From contig NC_092462.1 of NCBI RefSeq assembly GCF_047495875.1, forward strand, positions 30,210,523-30,274,522: DNA of 64,000 bases, read 5' to 3'. The translations under genes and the position numbers were made by a program. The stretch comes from Pithys albifrons albifrons. Lineage: Eukaryota > Chordata > Aves > Passeriformes > Thamnophilidae. This document shows positions 1 to 13,170 of the stretch, one piece after another. The notes under the pieces were generated by a model. It ran no database searches, was not told where the DNA came from, and saw only the letters and a program-made list of their open reading frames with translations. The first letter of the stretch is position 1. Each line of letters opens with the position of its first letter.

Positions 1-323
1 AGATTTAAAAAAAATAAATAAATCCAAACCAACCAACCCATCTACCCACAAAACAACATAACTTGCTGGTATATAAAGATTTGTGCTTTACTGTAATGGG
101 TCCTTTAAAAAAAGTCTACTCTAAAAAATCTCAACCTCTTTCTAAATTAAGACAACATATAACTAGTGTAACAAAATGAAAGAGGGGCTTATCACAGCTG
201 CCTCTATATTCCTGTGGCCTGTACAATTCTGGAGTAGGTACCCACAATTTAATAAACAAGGAGAAATAAACAGACTTTAAATGTTACTTAACGAAACTAA
301 AGCAGCAAATGAAAATCACATAC
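1..323 (-). other. FBXW7: FBXW7 intron, truncated by the left edge
   Basis: This is the intron after the Arg479/Arg505 exon, starting with donor GTATGT. It is AT-rich, with an A/C-rich low-complexity tract at 8-50. Nothing else was recognised. Confidence 0.85.
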
Positions 324-549
324 CTGTAACGAGTAGACTCTGTTAGTATGCCCTTGCAGTGTGTGCAGGCAGGTCTCTGTCTCTGGATCCCACACTTTGA
401 CCATAAAATCATATGCACCACTTACAACCCTTCTGCCATCATATTGAACGCACCGAACTGCAGCTACGTGGCCCATCAGAACATGTAAACACTGGCCCGT
501 CTCTATGTCCCAAACTCGCAGCGTTGCATCTCGAGACCCACTGACCACT
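324..549 (-). CDS. FBXW7: FBXW7 exon: WD40 blades 3-5, with Arg479 and Arg505
   Basis: This exon has one base completing Arg473 and then 75 codons, human alpha 474-548: [20 protein letters not shown] onward, ending HTNRVYSLQ. It completes blade 3, encodes blade 4 (GHVAAVR...[10 protein letters not shown]) and opens blade 5 ([10 protein letters not shown]). The Arg of SGSRD is human R479 (codon CGA) and that of AAVRC is R505 (codon CGG), both degron-phosphate contacts. The acceptor is TTCCTGCAG and the donor is CAG|GTATGT at 323-318. The following exon, expected to start FDGIHVVSG, is not in the window. Confidence 0.97.
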
Positions 550-1598
550 CTGCAGGAACAAGAAAAATCACTCCTGTACTTAGCATTGGACATAAAAGCA
601 TTAAAACAATTAAACTTCGGTATACATTGGTTATGAGTTAATTTGGGACAGTAGATAGCATTAGTCCATCAGCCACCAAAGATCTGGCTTGGTGTGACAT
701 TTTATTAGAGTCTCAGATGAATAGAGTGTTCTTCCTTGCCCTACTCACCTCCTCAGGATATGTCTACTTGATATAATTAGCAATCAGTATTTAAAAAGGC
801 ACTTCATTCCTGAACAGCAAAACGATGCCATAATTCTGTGGACTATTGTATCTATCTATGAAAGCTTAGCAATAGGCTAAGCTCCAGCCAGTGCTATGAG
901 CATTTGGCTACAATGACTTAATTAACTCATTGTAGCAATTACAGCAAGACCCTAGAAGTTCTGCTTTAGTAAAGTAACAGTTATTGTGCTTGGGGTTTTT
1001 TTCCAGTGTATACTTTTAAAAGCTTTCTTAGGCAAGAACAGAAATGAGAAGGAATGAATATTAATGGCATTTATAAAGAAAAAACTTCATCAGTCTTTAA
1101 AAAAGAAGAAATGCAACTAACAAGCTGTCAACAGCTCCACACCATAGCCAACTAACAGAGCTTTGCCAATGTTTGTTGAATCAAGACATGGATTATTATT
1201 GCAAAGATTATGTTATAATCAGTTAAAATTTAAATAAAATACAGCAGTGACAATACTTTGAAAGTTATTTGTTTTAAAATGAGTAAAAGTTTGTAGCATT
1301 GACAAAAGGAAAAATCACTCAGTGTGGGAGACTGGATCACGGCATAACAAAGAATTAGCTTTGAAATAACACAGAATGTGACTTTTTGAAGTACATGACT
1401 CAGTTTTCAGTTCTTCATTTAGTATTCTTATGCTTTTGCTTCTATTAATCATCTCCTCCCTCGTGCTGATGTGTGTTTGGCCTGGTTTGTGGTTCAGTCA
1501 GTGCTGGATGAGGCCCCCCAGTTTGATGAGCACTTTCTGTGAACACAAGGTGTAAGTTCCAGGCCCAGCCGTGGCTGCAGCCTTGGTCAGAGCCGTAC
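550..1598 (-). other. FBXW7: FBXW7 intron, 1.05 kb
   Basis: AT-rich intron between two WD40 exons with GT-AG ends. I see no repeat, RNA gene or further exon in it. Confidence 0.9.
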
Positions 1599-1780
1599 CT
1601 TTTCTCGTGGAGATGCATGCAGCGCACGGTGGAGGTGTGTCCGTACAGCGTGTGGATGCATTCTCCCGTCTCAGCATTCCACACCTTCAACGTCCTGTCT
1701 GTAGATCCACTGATGATGATATTGTCCCTCATCTGTGATGACCAGACTCCGCCTGTGTGCCCAACCAGTGTTCTCAAACA
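1599..1780 (-). CDS. FBXW7: FBXW7 exon: WD40 blades 2-3, with Arg465
   Basis: This exon holds 60 codons plus two bases of Arg473, human alpha 413-472. It starts [20 protein letters not shown] and ends [12 protein letters not shown]. It encodes WD40 blade 2 (GHTGGVW..., STDRTLKVW) and the start of blade 3 (GHTSTVR...). The Arg in STVRC is human R465, one of three arginines that bind the phosphate of the Cdc4 phosphodegron and a frequent cancer mutation site; its codon here is CGC. The acceptor is CTTTTCAG and the donor is AAAAG|GTACGG. The sequence is identical to the human one I recall. Confidence 0.97.
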
Positions 1781-4700
1781 CTGAAAAGAAACGCTTTCCT
1801 TAGTTACCCTTCTGACAGAGTTGAATGGAAACTTCAAGAAAAAGTCATCCTGGAGGTAACAGTTGGCTCTTATACCAAGAGCCAGAAGATCCCTGGAGAC
1901 TGCTTTCTGATTGAACAAAAAAATTCTGTATTTTAAAAAATACTCATCAAATTACTCTCTTAATTGTTGGTACTTCAGCTATAAGGAATTTTCCCTATAA
2001 TCTTCACCTTGACAAATTAAACTGTATTTTCAAATTTCTCAATACAAGGGCATGTTTTGCAGGCTTGAGTTGTTTTCCTGACATTTTTCTGAGTCACTGC
2101 AGGATTTCCAACAGCTTTTTGAAGTGTCTTAGAAGTGGAGAGAGCATTCACTTGGTAGTTTTACCACCAATCTATAAACCATATACTTTTGTTGTATTTT
2201 TCTGTTTGTTTATCCAAGAAACATCTCACTCTGTAAGCCATAGCTACAGCATCAATCCTGCAAAAAAATCATGTTTCAACTCTAGTGTTGCCCAGGAGAG
2301 GATCCCACGCTACAAAAGCACAGCCTACCTTCTTTGATCCCCAATGTATGACATGATTTCTCACCACGTACAGACAGTGTTTGCTCACACCTACTTGTAC
2401 AAAGCCCCCGTCGCCCTGAAACAATGACTTGTCTCTGTCTCAGCCTGTTTTCCTTACAAATAATGACTATATACACTTTCTCACCAGGCAGCAATAAATG
2501 CTAATTAGCACAGACAAGGAAAGATCCTTGCAAGACTCCTCTAGAAAGATGCTTCATGAAGATTCTGCATTTACTTTAACAACATGATCTCTATAATTAC
2601 CCACTTTCTAACCCATTTAAATATGTGCCATGTTGATTTTTGCATTATTCTGTCTTCTTCAGCTCTGTCGTGGGGATACAGTCTTGCAGTGCACACAGCC
2701 ATCTACTTCTGCACTAGTATTTTTATCAGTCAAACCTGCAACTGCACAAGAAAAGAGGTCAAGGCAGTTTGAGGATATCTTTTTCTGTAATCTAATGCTA
2801 AGTGGCATTAATTGCCATGGCCTTCCTTTAACTGTTAGTTGACTCCTCTTGACGTAGTCCAACAATTTTTATCTGAGATAATGTATCCTAAATACCCAGT
2901 CTTTATGTTTACTCCAGGTGAACATTGACACATTTTAGCTTTCTAATTGTCCTGTCCCAGATCATCTCCATGTCCTCATACCTTTTGAAAAAGCACTAAT
3001 TTTATCCCACAGGTAACTTTAGGGGGGAAAAAAATCATCTAATACAGATTATCTGGATCAGCTGAAATAAGAAAAACATCACTTTGGTAGTTGTTTAACA
3101 TCCTTGTGAGTTTCTGCCAAAATGTTCTATTATCACTGCATGCTGTATTTTATCACATGACTTTTCTCCCAAAGCTTTTATTTTTTCTGCATCAGTGACA
3201 GTATACTAATTCCTGTTGTTAATATCCTATTCTTTCTAGCATCCTTGTAAATGCCTTGCTTTTTATCCTGTACATAGATTTCCTGTCCTTTAACAATTTT
3301 TTTAACAAATTCTCCTGCAATTCCTGGCTCCTAGCTTAATTCACTGCTATCAAATCCATCTTTTTCAGTTCATAACTGTTATTCACTTTTACAGTTCTCT
3401 TATTTTAACCAATGTGTTCATATTTTAGGACATCATCTTACTAAAGCAGTAAGAACACAGAATCCTTATTTTCAGCTTTGCATCTGCCAAGGGAATTATT
3501 TAGTCATGTTCATTTGCACAAACCAACCTTTAGGGGTTTTTTATTTTTTATTTATTTTATTAATTCTTCAGCATCAGTAAGCATGAGGGCTCATACAGCA
3601 TGCTTCCATTTTCCATACACAATTTCTGGCTCTCAAAGGTTTGGGACAAATAGTCACACTAGGTTTTGTAATTACTTTCAAAAAACTACTGAACAATAAT
3701 TGTTAAGTCATGCTAGTCTGCTCAATTTTGTGTATTTAAAGGAACATTTTGCTTTTGGGAGTATATGTACAAAGAAAGTATCTTCCATTTATATTTAGGT
3801 TGCCCTTTTCAATTAAAAAAAGAGTTAATTTCTTTATGAGATCCTTCATTAGATAGTTTGTTGTAGGGAAGCCAACAGCAGCAGGGTGAGGCTTCCTATG
3901 GCTCTTACTTTATTCTTACCCACAGTAGTATTAACAATCCCTTCATGGATCTTCTGGGCATGCAATGACAAATGCTTAATACACTCAGCTTTGACACTAT
4001 GAAGTGGACACCTTTTATACCTTAAACATGTTATATCCTCAACAGCTGTCCTGTTACCTACACTGATAAAACCAAGCTAAGTTCACACAATACCAGTCTG
4101 GAAGGACAAAAGTCTGTTTCCCCAAGGCCTTTTCTACATCCTTGAAACATGGTCAGTCAGTCACCTCAAAGCAAAATCCTACAGGCTGAGTAGCCATAAT
4201 GTTCTAATGTGAGTGAAATGTTCAGGACTGTCTTTAAGATTGCACATATTGTTTTGCTTTTCTCTAAGCCAAAATTAAATTATTGAAGCTTATTAAATTC
4301 CTGCCTGAGCTGGATCTAATTTAATAGGAAATATTTAAACCTAAAGCAAGTTAATTTTTTTTGTGGCTCAGCAATATAGCAGCTTAGAAAGAAAAACAAA
4401 CTCTGTATTTGAAATCAGAGCCAGTAAAATGAACACCACATTTCAAAAACTTGAAAACAACAGAAAGAACGCTAGAAGACAAGTGAGAAAGCGGGATGTG
4501 GAGTGGTAAAAGCAGCTTAAATTAAGCTTTAAGGAAGATAAGTAACATATCTGTCCAAATTCTTTAAAGTCTATGTCACAAACAACTCCACATGAGTAGC
4601 AGAATTGCCAAGAGAACAAGGATATATGCCAACAGTAACAGGAGCAGCATTGCAGTTCCACACCAAGGTGACTTTTTTGAACTAGGCAAGTTTCTTTGTG

Positions 4701-4861
4701 AGAAAAGGCAACCCACATGTTTAGCTGGCACTTCTGATGCTTGCCCCAGATGGCACTAAAGGTCACTGTGTAATGTGGTCTGGTGGCACAGCAGCATGTC
4801 TGATGTGCCAGTGCTCCACCTGTCCCTCCCTCCCTCAGGCACTCTGCAGAGCGCACCTTAC
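1781..4861 (-). other. FBXW7: FBXW7 intron, 3.1 kb
   Basis: AT-rich intron. T-rich tracts lie around 3538-3560. No repeat family or exon was recognised. A 146-codon open stretch at 4443-4883 overlaps the exon edge in another frame and is judged chance. Confidence 0.85.
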
Positions 4862-4975
4862 CTTGCCTGTGACCGCCGACCACACTTTCAGCGTGTTGTC
4901 GTCAGAGCCGCTCACTATCCGGTTCCCACAGAACTGCAGGCATGTGATCACGTGGTCATCGTGCCCTTTGAGCAC
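4862..4975 (-). CDS. FBXW7: FBXW7 exon: WD40 blade 1
   Basis: This exon holds 38 codons in phase 0, human alpha 375-412: VLKGHDDHVITCLQF... to ...LKVWSAVTGK. It is one complete WD40 repeat: GH (GHDDHV), the structural Asp in SGSDDNTLKVW, and a WD-like ending VW. It opens the eight-bladed propeller that reads phosphorylated degrons. The acceptor TTGCCAG has a short pyrimidine tract; the donor is AAG|GTAAGG. If the following intron were kept, translation would stop after eight codons (VRCALQSA). Confidence 0.97.
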
Positions 4976-6609
4976 CTGGCAATGGAGAACACAAAACTTA
5001 CAGCCACAATTTAACGCAGAGAGCAGAAGAAGAAACAAAGTGCTTTTCTGATTGATAAATTACAAAATGCTAGAGTTGCTTCAGTAATAACAAGGCCCCT
5101 TAATCCTGTGTGTCAAGTCTAATTTACCGCCAGCTGGGACCAAAGAAGGTGTTTTCCTCCTTCCAGGGAGTGATGCTGCATTGCTTAGCAAGCACACTTC
5201 AGCTACTGTAGGCCTCCTAAAAGTACCAGGGAAAATCCCCAGCAAAAGCAGGCTGAGTTAGTAACTGAACATTGCTCGATTCCTCTACAGTTACTCCATC
5301 TCTTTCTTTTTCAGTTGAGTTACTGCTACCTTTTGTTTCAGACTTGAACAGAAAAGGATGGGGCTGTATTATTTGCTGAGTATTTGTAGTTCAGTGGTCA
5401 AGGCTGACTACACCTATTTTTTTCCCTTAACAGCCATGCCTTGTATTGTGTTAAATGCCAGGCAACACCAAAGTAAAAAACTAGAAACCCACTAACTCAA
5501 TTAAATACAAACAAAAGCAACAATTTAATGTGCTGGGAATGTGCATTGGAATGTTGCTTTACAGAGGTGTGACTTTCAATATTTGGTTTTGGAAAAGTTG
5601 TAATTCTGTATATTTTATATTGCAATACAGCAAAACCAATCCTTATCAGAATACATAGGATGAAGAATTTTTTATTTAAGATATCTGAGCACTTTTCAAG
5701 ATGTTCATTGAAATGAAATGGCATTTGGATAATGCCAGAGGCTGTAATTTTAATAATAATTCCAAGATAAGTTGATGTGGCATCTCAAGGCATGAAACAC
5801 AGAACCGTTGTCAGAGTGTACATAAGTCACGGCCAAATAAACAGCAGGATATAGCCATAGATTTTCCATGGGATTTTTGTGTTCTTTTTTTGATTATTGT
5901 GTTGTACTAATTAAGAAAACAGGTAAATTGCCTTAAAACCTTAAAGCCATGAATATGGGTTTTCTTCATATTTCTGACTGCTTGTTCAATATCAGGTTTG
6001 ATTAGACAGCTGGTATTATTTTTACAAAAGGTTTGAAATACTGCTTCATATCCTCTTATTGGAAAAGATGTAATGATAACACATCAATGCCATTAAAAGA
6101 ATTTTAGTATTTAGGAGCTTCCACTTAATTCTTAACATGGAATGAAGTTATTCTCTTGTGCTGTTCAATTTAGAAGAATATATTTAAAATTAAAGCATGA
6201 GTTAATCACAGGATAGTTGTGGAGTATTTTTATGTTGTAACACAACCCAGGTCTACTACTACATACATATACACTTTTATATATTACATATGTGTCTCTG
6301 TGTTTAAATATAAGCATTTTCAATGAAGTTTCTGAGATTATCTGTCTCAAAAAGACTGGCATATTTACAGGAATTCATAAAATGGTAGAGAAATTCTTAA
6401 AAGAGTAGGGAAAGAATACCACTTTGATTTGCCAATATGGTGCTCAGAATATAATTTAAACCCAGTGTAAGCTAAAATACAAATTATGTTTTCTGTAGCA
6501 ATATGCTGCTCTTTGTGCATGGATGGTCTGGTTTGTCCAAAGGAAAAAAACAATGTACAAGTTGATCCTGCTTTGTTCATGGCAGCGTGCACAGAGCTCA
6601 GAACTTTAC
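4976..6609 (-). other. FBXW7: FBXW7 intron, 1.6 kb
   Basis: Intron between the linker exon and WD40 blade 1. AT-rich, with no recognisable feature. Confidence 0.88.
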
Positions 6610-6746
6610 CTTGGGCGATTTAAGTTCTCCTCGCCGCCAGTTGGTATCAATCCTGTGTTGTCTGATGTAGGCGCTTTTCCACGGACTGTGTATAAAGCCT
6701 GGTTTTATTACTTTCCTCCTCTTGATATGCAATGGTTCATCAATCC
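6610..6746 (-). CDS. FBXW7: FBXW7 exon: linker between F-box and WD40 propeller
   Basis: This exon has two bases completing Gly329 and then 45 codons, human alpha 330-374: IDEPLHIKRRKVIKPGF... to ...NWRRGELKSPK. This helical linker fixes the F-box relative to the WD40 propeller in the known FBXW7-SKP1 structure. It includes a basic KRRK cluster. The sequence is identical to the human one I recall. The acceptor is CATTTTAG and the donor is AAG|GTAAAG. Confidence 0.97.
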
Positions 6747-8596
6747 CTAAAATGGATTTTAAAAATCAGGGTGATGGGAAGAGATGAGGCCACTCCCCAG
6801 GAAACACCTTCCCTCCCAAACCTTTACAGTGACCCCTGACATTAAATTCGGCAGAGACGTAACACCATCCTGCCTGCCACTATTTGTGTGTCAGTGACAC
6901 TGCCCTGCTCCTCCAAGAGTTATTTTGCATCTGTCCTTGTCGGTTCAGCATAATCATTACTGTAATCATGGCTGAAAATGCTCCAGTTCATCATTCCTTG
7001 CCGGCAACCTGCTAGCCTGGTTTGGGATCCCCCTTTCCGAGACAATGCAGCAGAATATTGCCTTCTACAAATGGGTATTGTGTAAAAAGCTCCAAAACCA
7101 CTTGTATGCTCATTTTGGAACTGGGCAGGCGTTAAACCTTTCTGTCTGTCGTTCTCCACTCTGGTCACCTATCTTCATTACCTTTAAGTTCACCATGACT
7201 TCTTGTATTAGTGAGCTTTTAATTACTTTTTTGATTTGAAAGGCTGAGGGCTTTTGGCATTGTCCTCTCCAGCCTGGAATTTAAGTATAGCTATGCCCTT
7301 TCTGACTTGACACTTAAGCAGTAGTGCTTTGTTTTAGCCTTGCTACTACAGATACAGCTTTTTTTACAATTCTCTCACCCTGCACTCTTTCCTATGCAGT
7401 TCCTCTCCCCACTGCATCTCATTAGTAGCAGGAGTCTTGTCTCTTGCCAATATGTGGATTTCACTCCTCTGCCTTTAGCCCTGTCTCTGGTGTCTCTGCC
7501 TGCAAGCCTTGAACTCCTTCCTGTTACTGAGCAGCTCACTGAGGCCAACCGGGCTGCAATACTGGCCCGTGTGCCTGTGCTCTCATGACTGAACATATTT
7601 ATTCTTACTTGAAAGCTCAAAGATGTAGACTAATTCCCTTCTCAGCTTTCTCCTTTTTTATTCATTCTGACCTCTTAATGCATTTTCACTTAAATTTTTA
7701 AGGGGAGAATCTTTAGAGAAGATCTAAGAAGTTAGACACTCACTGCAAAAGAAAACAAATTAAATTAGGTGCCCTTACAAAAAGGCAGCTACATTAACAC
7801 TGTCATGTTTTTTGAAGCCTTTGCATTGACCTCTCACAAGCCCTTGTCTCCACACAGTCTGGACAGGGCCCTGTGTTTGCCCATGTCCAAGAGTGATACT
7901 GCTCTGAGATGACACACATGTGCTCTGCCCCCCAGAGCAGACTCCTTGTTCATATAATGCTCCTTAAAAAGAAAAGCTTACATTCTTCATGTGCACAGAT
8001 ACATTGCTACTTTCCTGGGAGCTTTTTTTGCCCATTCATGTTACTGTTGAACCACCTTATCTTCTGGATTTGGCACAGGCAGGATAATATCTGTGTTGCT
8101 AATGGATTGTGTGTCCCTCTCTAAGCAATTCTGTCAGCATCTTCTCCCACTACCATGTGCTATTTCTGTGCTCGTTTTCCTACAAGTGACGTGAAAATAC
8201 AGGAGCCCTTCTCCTGAGCAAACAATTTTTCCTCCATGTTACAAACTGCAAGACTATACTCTGTCATTTTTATGTCTTGGCTCTCATTTCCTTTGGTTGT
8301 ATCCTGAATAAAAATAATCCTTAAAAAGCAAACCCAATTGTTTTCTAAAAACATACAACTGGTTTAAATAGGATATTCAAACTTAAACTCTATTTTCATT
8401 TCTAGCACTCCATGGATTATTTCTGCTTCCTTCTTTCAACAGAGATACAAACCATGTAGCTCAATGAATAACTAGCACTAAATCTGAAGTCACACAAACT
8501 GCCTTCGTAAAACTTTAAGCTTATTATGTAAATGAACTGCAATTTTTATGATGGCAACACTTCGACCATTATATCCATCTTTTTACTCAGCCTTAC
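6747..8596 (-). other. FBXW7: FBXW7 intron, 1.85 kb
   Basis: Intron between the F-box core and linker exons. It is somewhat richer in C/T around 7340-7580. No exon or repeat was recognised. Confidence 0.88.
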
Positions 8597-8720
8597 CCTC
8601 CTCTTTGCATTTCTCTCTCCAGAGAAGATTATCTTCAGCCAGAATTCTCCAGTAACGACATGTCTGGGCTGCCTGCAGAAGGTCCCTGGGTTCCAGGAAT
8701 GACAGCACATACAGTGCCAG
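8597..8720 (-). CDS. FBXW7: FBXW7 exon: F-box core
   Basis: This exon holds 41 codons plus one base of Gly329, human alpha 288-328. It runs LALYVLSFLEPRDLLQAAQT, then CRYWRILAEDNLLWREKCKEE. This is the core of the F-box, the three-helix fold that docks on SKP1; the LPKELALYVLSFLEP signature spans the junction with the previous exon, and CRYWR and LLWREKC are typical helix 2/3 motifs. EPRDLL replaces human EPKDLL (K299R). The acceptor is TTTTTTACAG and the donor is G|GTAAGG. Confidence 0.97.
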
Positions 8721-11700
8721 CTGTAAAAAATAATAAGAAAATGTATTTCTGCACTGCTTTTGAAAAGAAAAGTGAAGTAACTCCTCATATTATCACACAT
8801 CAGGGGCTGAAATAGAGAAAATTGAAATGATAAATTATTAAAGAATCTCAGAAACTTAACAGACTCCAGTTTATTCCTGCGGGCATGTGGAAATGTAACA
8901 ATCATCTTAAGTAACTAAATCCATACAGACCACATCACAAAATGATTCTTGTATTTGAAAGAAAGTAGATGTCAGCTGAAATCATTATACTTTCTAAAAA
9001 AATGTAATCCATGTTATTGTGAATAATTAGTAGAATTATTACTGAAGTAATTATGTCTATGTTATTTTAGCTAACAAGCACACCAGAAGTTACTCTGAGA
9101 GTTGAACTAGGAAGTACAGCACTCCCTATATGAGCAAATAGGCACGTACGTTGTGATGAATAACATCACTCAGAGAGCCCAAATACAGAACAAGTAAATG
9201 CTATGTGCACCTGAGCTCAGAATCACTCTGCAGTGGTGGGAAACACAGTGTGGGCATCACTTGTTTCCTGGTGAGAACACAAACACACTCCTAGGAGGTG
9301 GTACCAGGAATTTTGCAGACTGGGATTGGAAGGATCAAAGTATGTAACTCTAGTACAATCCATTACCAAAACCACCTGGGAAATCCCAGTGAAAATAAAC
9401 AGACGATGAACTTTTCCACATGACAAAATTAAAGGTTATTAGCAAGGCTAAGCCATAGCGTGAACACAATAAACCTTCCAAAATTTACCCATGTTTCTTC
9501 AGATGTACTGAAGTCTTAAAAAAGAGCAGAAGTATCCAAAGCACAATCCAAGACACAAAGACAGCTATCACTAAGGGTGTGGTTACCAGGTACAGCAACA
9601 GTGCATCCCCCTAGTCATGGAAAATAATGAAAGATGCAGGAAAGTCCCTTCCACAGCTAAAAACTCTGCAGAAAGAAAAATATTGAAAAGAGTGATGCAG
9701 AGAACTACTTACATGCTGAAACAGTGGGGTCTTTGTCAGTAACTAATAAAATGCAGAAGCTGTCAAGGAAATCATATCATCCACTTTCACTTCTGCTTGC
9801 CATATCTTTTTGTGTTTAGGGTTTTGAATGTAATTTTCAGCTGAAGTTATGATATATATAAATAGAACCTGCCCTTCAGAGCAACATAGACTGAAATTTA
9901 GTAAGGAAGCCATAACCATAGGCTGTTGACCTCAGCAGATTTTTGAACTTATTTTGTGAGAAACATTTACTTTTAGTAATCTACACCAGTCAGCAACTGA
10001 GCAGGAAATAAAAACTCAGTAAGTCAGAACTGTTTGCACTTTGGTTGCATACACACCTTGCTTGCAAGCCATCACCTGCAGCTCACAGGGAGCATTCATG
10101 ACTCCACATTTGAGGGACCTGTGTCTTAAATAATGCATTATATCCTCTAGCCATCCCAGGCCATAAACCTGAAGAATCTTCCTCTGTCCCTGCTTAGGAA
10201 ATCAGCATTTTGGATCTGGTGTAAGGCTGTCTATTACAGGAACAACAACTGTACCTGTCCTTTAAGACCTTCCATTTTAATTCCTGGCATGTAAAATTAT
10301 TGAATAGGTGTTGTTTTCTTACACCCATCACATAGTCTTGCATGTGGCAAGATTCAAACAGGACACAGTCCCTTTCAATTTTTTGCTGGATGTTCCTCAA
10401 CTGACAGCAGAGTTTGTTTAAATATCATTTGTCCTATCTCTACAGATATGGAAGATTGCTAAGATGGGTGTTAATTAAACCTGTGAGCCAACTGATTCAA
10501 AACCAGGTTACATCTGGTAACATTTATTTTAGACTACATTTATCTAGTCATCAATGGTCAACACAGCCCACAGCTGACTTTAGGATTAGTACTACATAAA
10601 CAATGACTTGCCTTTGTCACAATCACGGACCTAGTTTTAAGAAAACTTCAGGTAGCAAAGATCTGACCTATGAACTGGATTTGGGTCTACTCTCTGTTGC
10701 AGTGTTAATAGTACCCAATAGTCAACAGTCTCTTGCCTTTTCCTTCACTCACACACACAGAACCAACTAAATTTCTATGGCTCATTTCATCAAAACTCCT
10801 CATCAATTGGTTTCTAGACCTGATTTTCACAAAAAAAGTAATTTGAATAATTATTTCTAAAGTCTCAGCAAGAAAAGAGGAGTATTTACTTCAGATTGTT
10901 TGACAGCATGTTTCCTTGGGAGGAAAGCAAACACTTCCTTGATTATTTGGTTCTTACATTACTGTCTTTGCATTGCAGGACATGGTTTTGAAGCAAAGAC
11001 CTCCCGCCCACAATCATCTTCTTGTTCTGGTTCAGTAATAAAATCCCTGCATTGCATCCAACAGCACTGGGGGTAACCACAGATGTTAATGTGCAGCGAC
11101 AGCCCACGGGAGCGTGTTCTCGCAGGATGCTGGATCCGGCAGGGAAGCCTCTTCATGGAACTACTGACCCTAACGACTTGTTCGTGCCCCCATGGCTCAG
11201 TGCGTCACCCCAGCGCAGCCAGCGTTAAATAGCTGAGGACAGCACTGATTGGGAGATCTGGGCCAAGGAAAAGGACAGGAGATGGTGCAGCCAGCATGAC
11301 AGTTTTTTTTAACCCAGTTAATTTTGGTGACAGTGACTCAGGGTTAGGAAGCAATCATTATTTAACCAGCTTCGCTGGTGAAGTGTCAGCCTGCCATGAA
11401 ACACTTACAACATTCTGGTTTCAACAGGCAAGAAACCCACTAAAAATAAACAAATTAAACATAAGTACTTTACAATGGAGTCAAGAAACCTAAGTGAGAA
11501 AGAAAATTTTATTGCTAAATAGTGTATCTCTTTCCTGAAAAAATGGCAAAAAATGAAATAATAACATGACCTTTAGTTACAGTGTAACTAGATCACTGGT
11601 TGTACTTGAAATAGTATTGCCACAAAATCGCAAAGAGAACTGATCTGTGAGTTACTGTTATCACTAGATGCAGAAAGTGGCAAAGTATCTTCTGTCTCCT

Positions 11701-13035
11701 CAAAATACAAAGTCTTTCTGTCTTGCTTGACCTCTGCTAAGGCTGCTTTGGGCAACATGTCAACCATGCAGAGGTCCTACTGACCTCTTCTGCTCCCCCA
11801 GTGTCCTTTCCATTCCCAAAGAAGGCTGCCCCAGAAAGTGCTTCTGTAAATACTAATCTCATGTCTTGTGTACTAAGTTAATATAATTGCATAAATTGAT
11901 TCCAACCTTTACAAATGCCACCCAGCAAGGGAAGGCTGTGACACTTCCTGACTTGTGAAGATATGACAGTACAAAAATGGAAAAAAGGGTCTTGTACACC
12001 TAAGTATTCAGAAAGGATAAACATAAAAGTATGTCAAGGAATAGAGATATAAACCAGTCTTCAGGTAGTAAGACCATGTAAAACACAGCAACCAAATACT
12101 AGCACCAGCACCAGAATATCTTAAAAAAACTTGCTTTGTATAATGTTAGTGACTAAGACTTGCAAAGACTTAAGCCCACATGAAAATTTTCATACAGAAA
12201 ACCCAACATACGGTAGATATGGCAAAAAGAAAATAAGACTTCTTCCCTGCTCCAAATAAATGCTTCCAAGTAGCTAATATCAATCAAGGTCAGAAGTACT
12301 ATTTCTAAATTAACCTAAGTTACATCTATTTAATAACTGCAGCAAACTGAGTTTATACTCCTTCATATCCACCCTCATGTTCTAGTTCTGAGGAGATCAT
12401 GAATTACTCTTCTGTGGTCAGCATTTAGTTACACATTCTGAAATCTAAATCTTACTTTCTCTTTAATCTGATACAACATGATCTGATTTGCAGTAAAGGA
12501 TTTACTGTAACATGTCTACTTAATCACAGTTTGGCTTTATCCTTAGTAAGTGCTTTTCTGGGTTTATGTTTGGTTTATTTAGTAGAGATTTTAGGACTCC
12601 GTTTGTTTAAAATAAATTCAAAGACAACATTAAGAAAAACTCCAGCACTTAAAGGATTAAAAAATAATGCTTACACTTACAGAATAATGTGCACAGAGGT
12701 CTTACCTCCAAAGGAAGTTTTTGTGTGTGTTGCCCTAACAGAATTAGTTCTCAAAAAAAGAAAAGCACAATTGGTCCACTTAAGATACAGAGATACTTTT
12801 AAACCTACTGGGATTTTGTTTAAAGGGGTCATCTGTATTTCCAGGTACCTAAATGCCTATCAGGAGACATGGCAAGGTACGTATACCTGAAGTTACAGTA
12901 GCCATATGATGGCAGCATACCAAATCGTGAACCTCCAACATCAGTTTACATCAATATGCTGGCAAAGTTACCACCAAGTTTTTAAAGATGACAACCAGTG
13001 CACTGCATAATCCAGTATTAACCTGTATTTCTCAC
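8721..13035 (-). other. FBXW7: FBXW7 intron, 4.3 kb
   Basis: Intron splitting the F-box. A slightly GC-richer patch lies at 10980-11230 with no recognisable identity. No exon, RNA gene or repeat was recognised. Confidence 0.88.
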
Positions 13036-13170
13036 CTCTTTTGGGAGCAAGGAAATGAAGTCTCTTTGAAACTGGGGCTCGATCACTTGCATCATATGTT
13101 TTACTTGTGTTGGTTCACAACTATCAATGAGTTCATCTAAAGCAAGTAACTTCTCTGGTCCACTCCAGCT
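13036..13170 (-). CDS. FBXW7: FBXW7 exon: dimerisation domain and F-box start
   Basis: This exon holds 45 codons in phase 0 at both ends, human alpha 243-287: SWSGPEKLLALDELIDSC... to ...QRDFISLLPKE. It encodes the helical D domain, which lets two FBXW7 molecules pair and so two SCF complexes act together, and the first residues of the F-box (from RDFISLLPKE, about human 278). The sequence is identical to the human one I recall. The acceptor CTTGCAG has a good pyrimidine tract; the donor is GAG|GTGAGA. It follows a 7.1 kb intron. Confidence 0.97.

Noticed and set aside
4443..4883. 146-codon open stretch on the minus strand overlapping the end of the WD40 blade 1 exon
   Set aside because: It is in a different frame from the exon, has Cys-rich random-looking composition and no known domain. 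Intron retention would stop after eight codons in the real frame.
12531..12890. 119-codon plus-strand open stretch with a hydrophobic start, antisense within an FBXW7 intron
   Set aside because: It begins with TTG rather than ATG, matches no known family, and lies in AT-rich intron. Judged chance.
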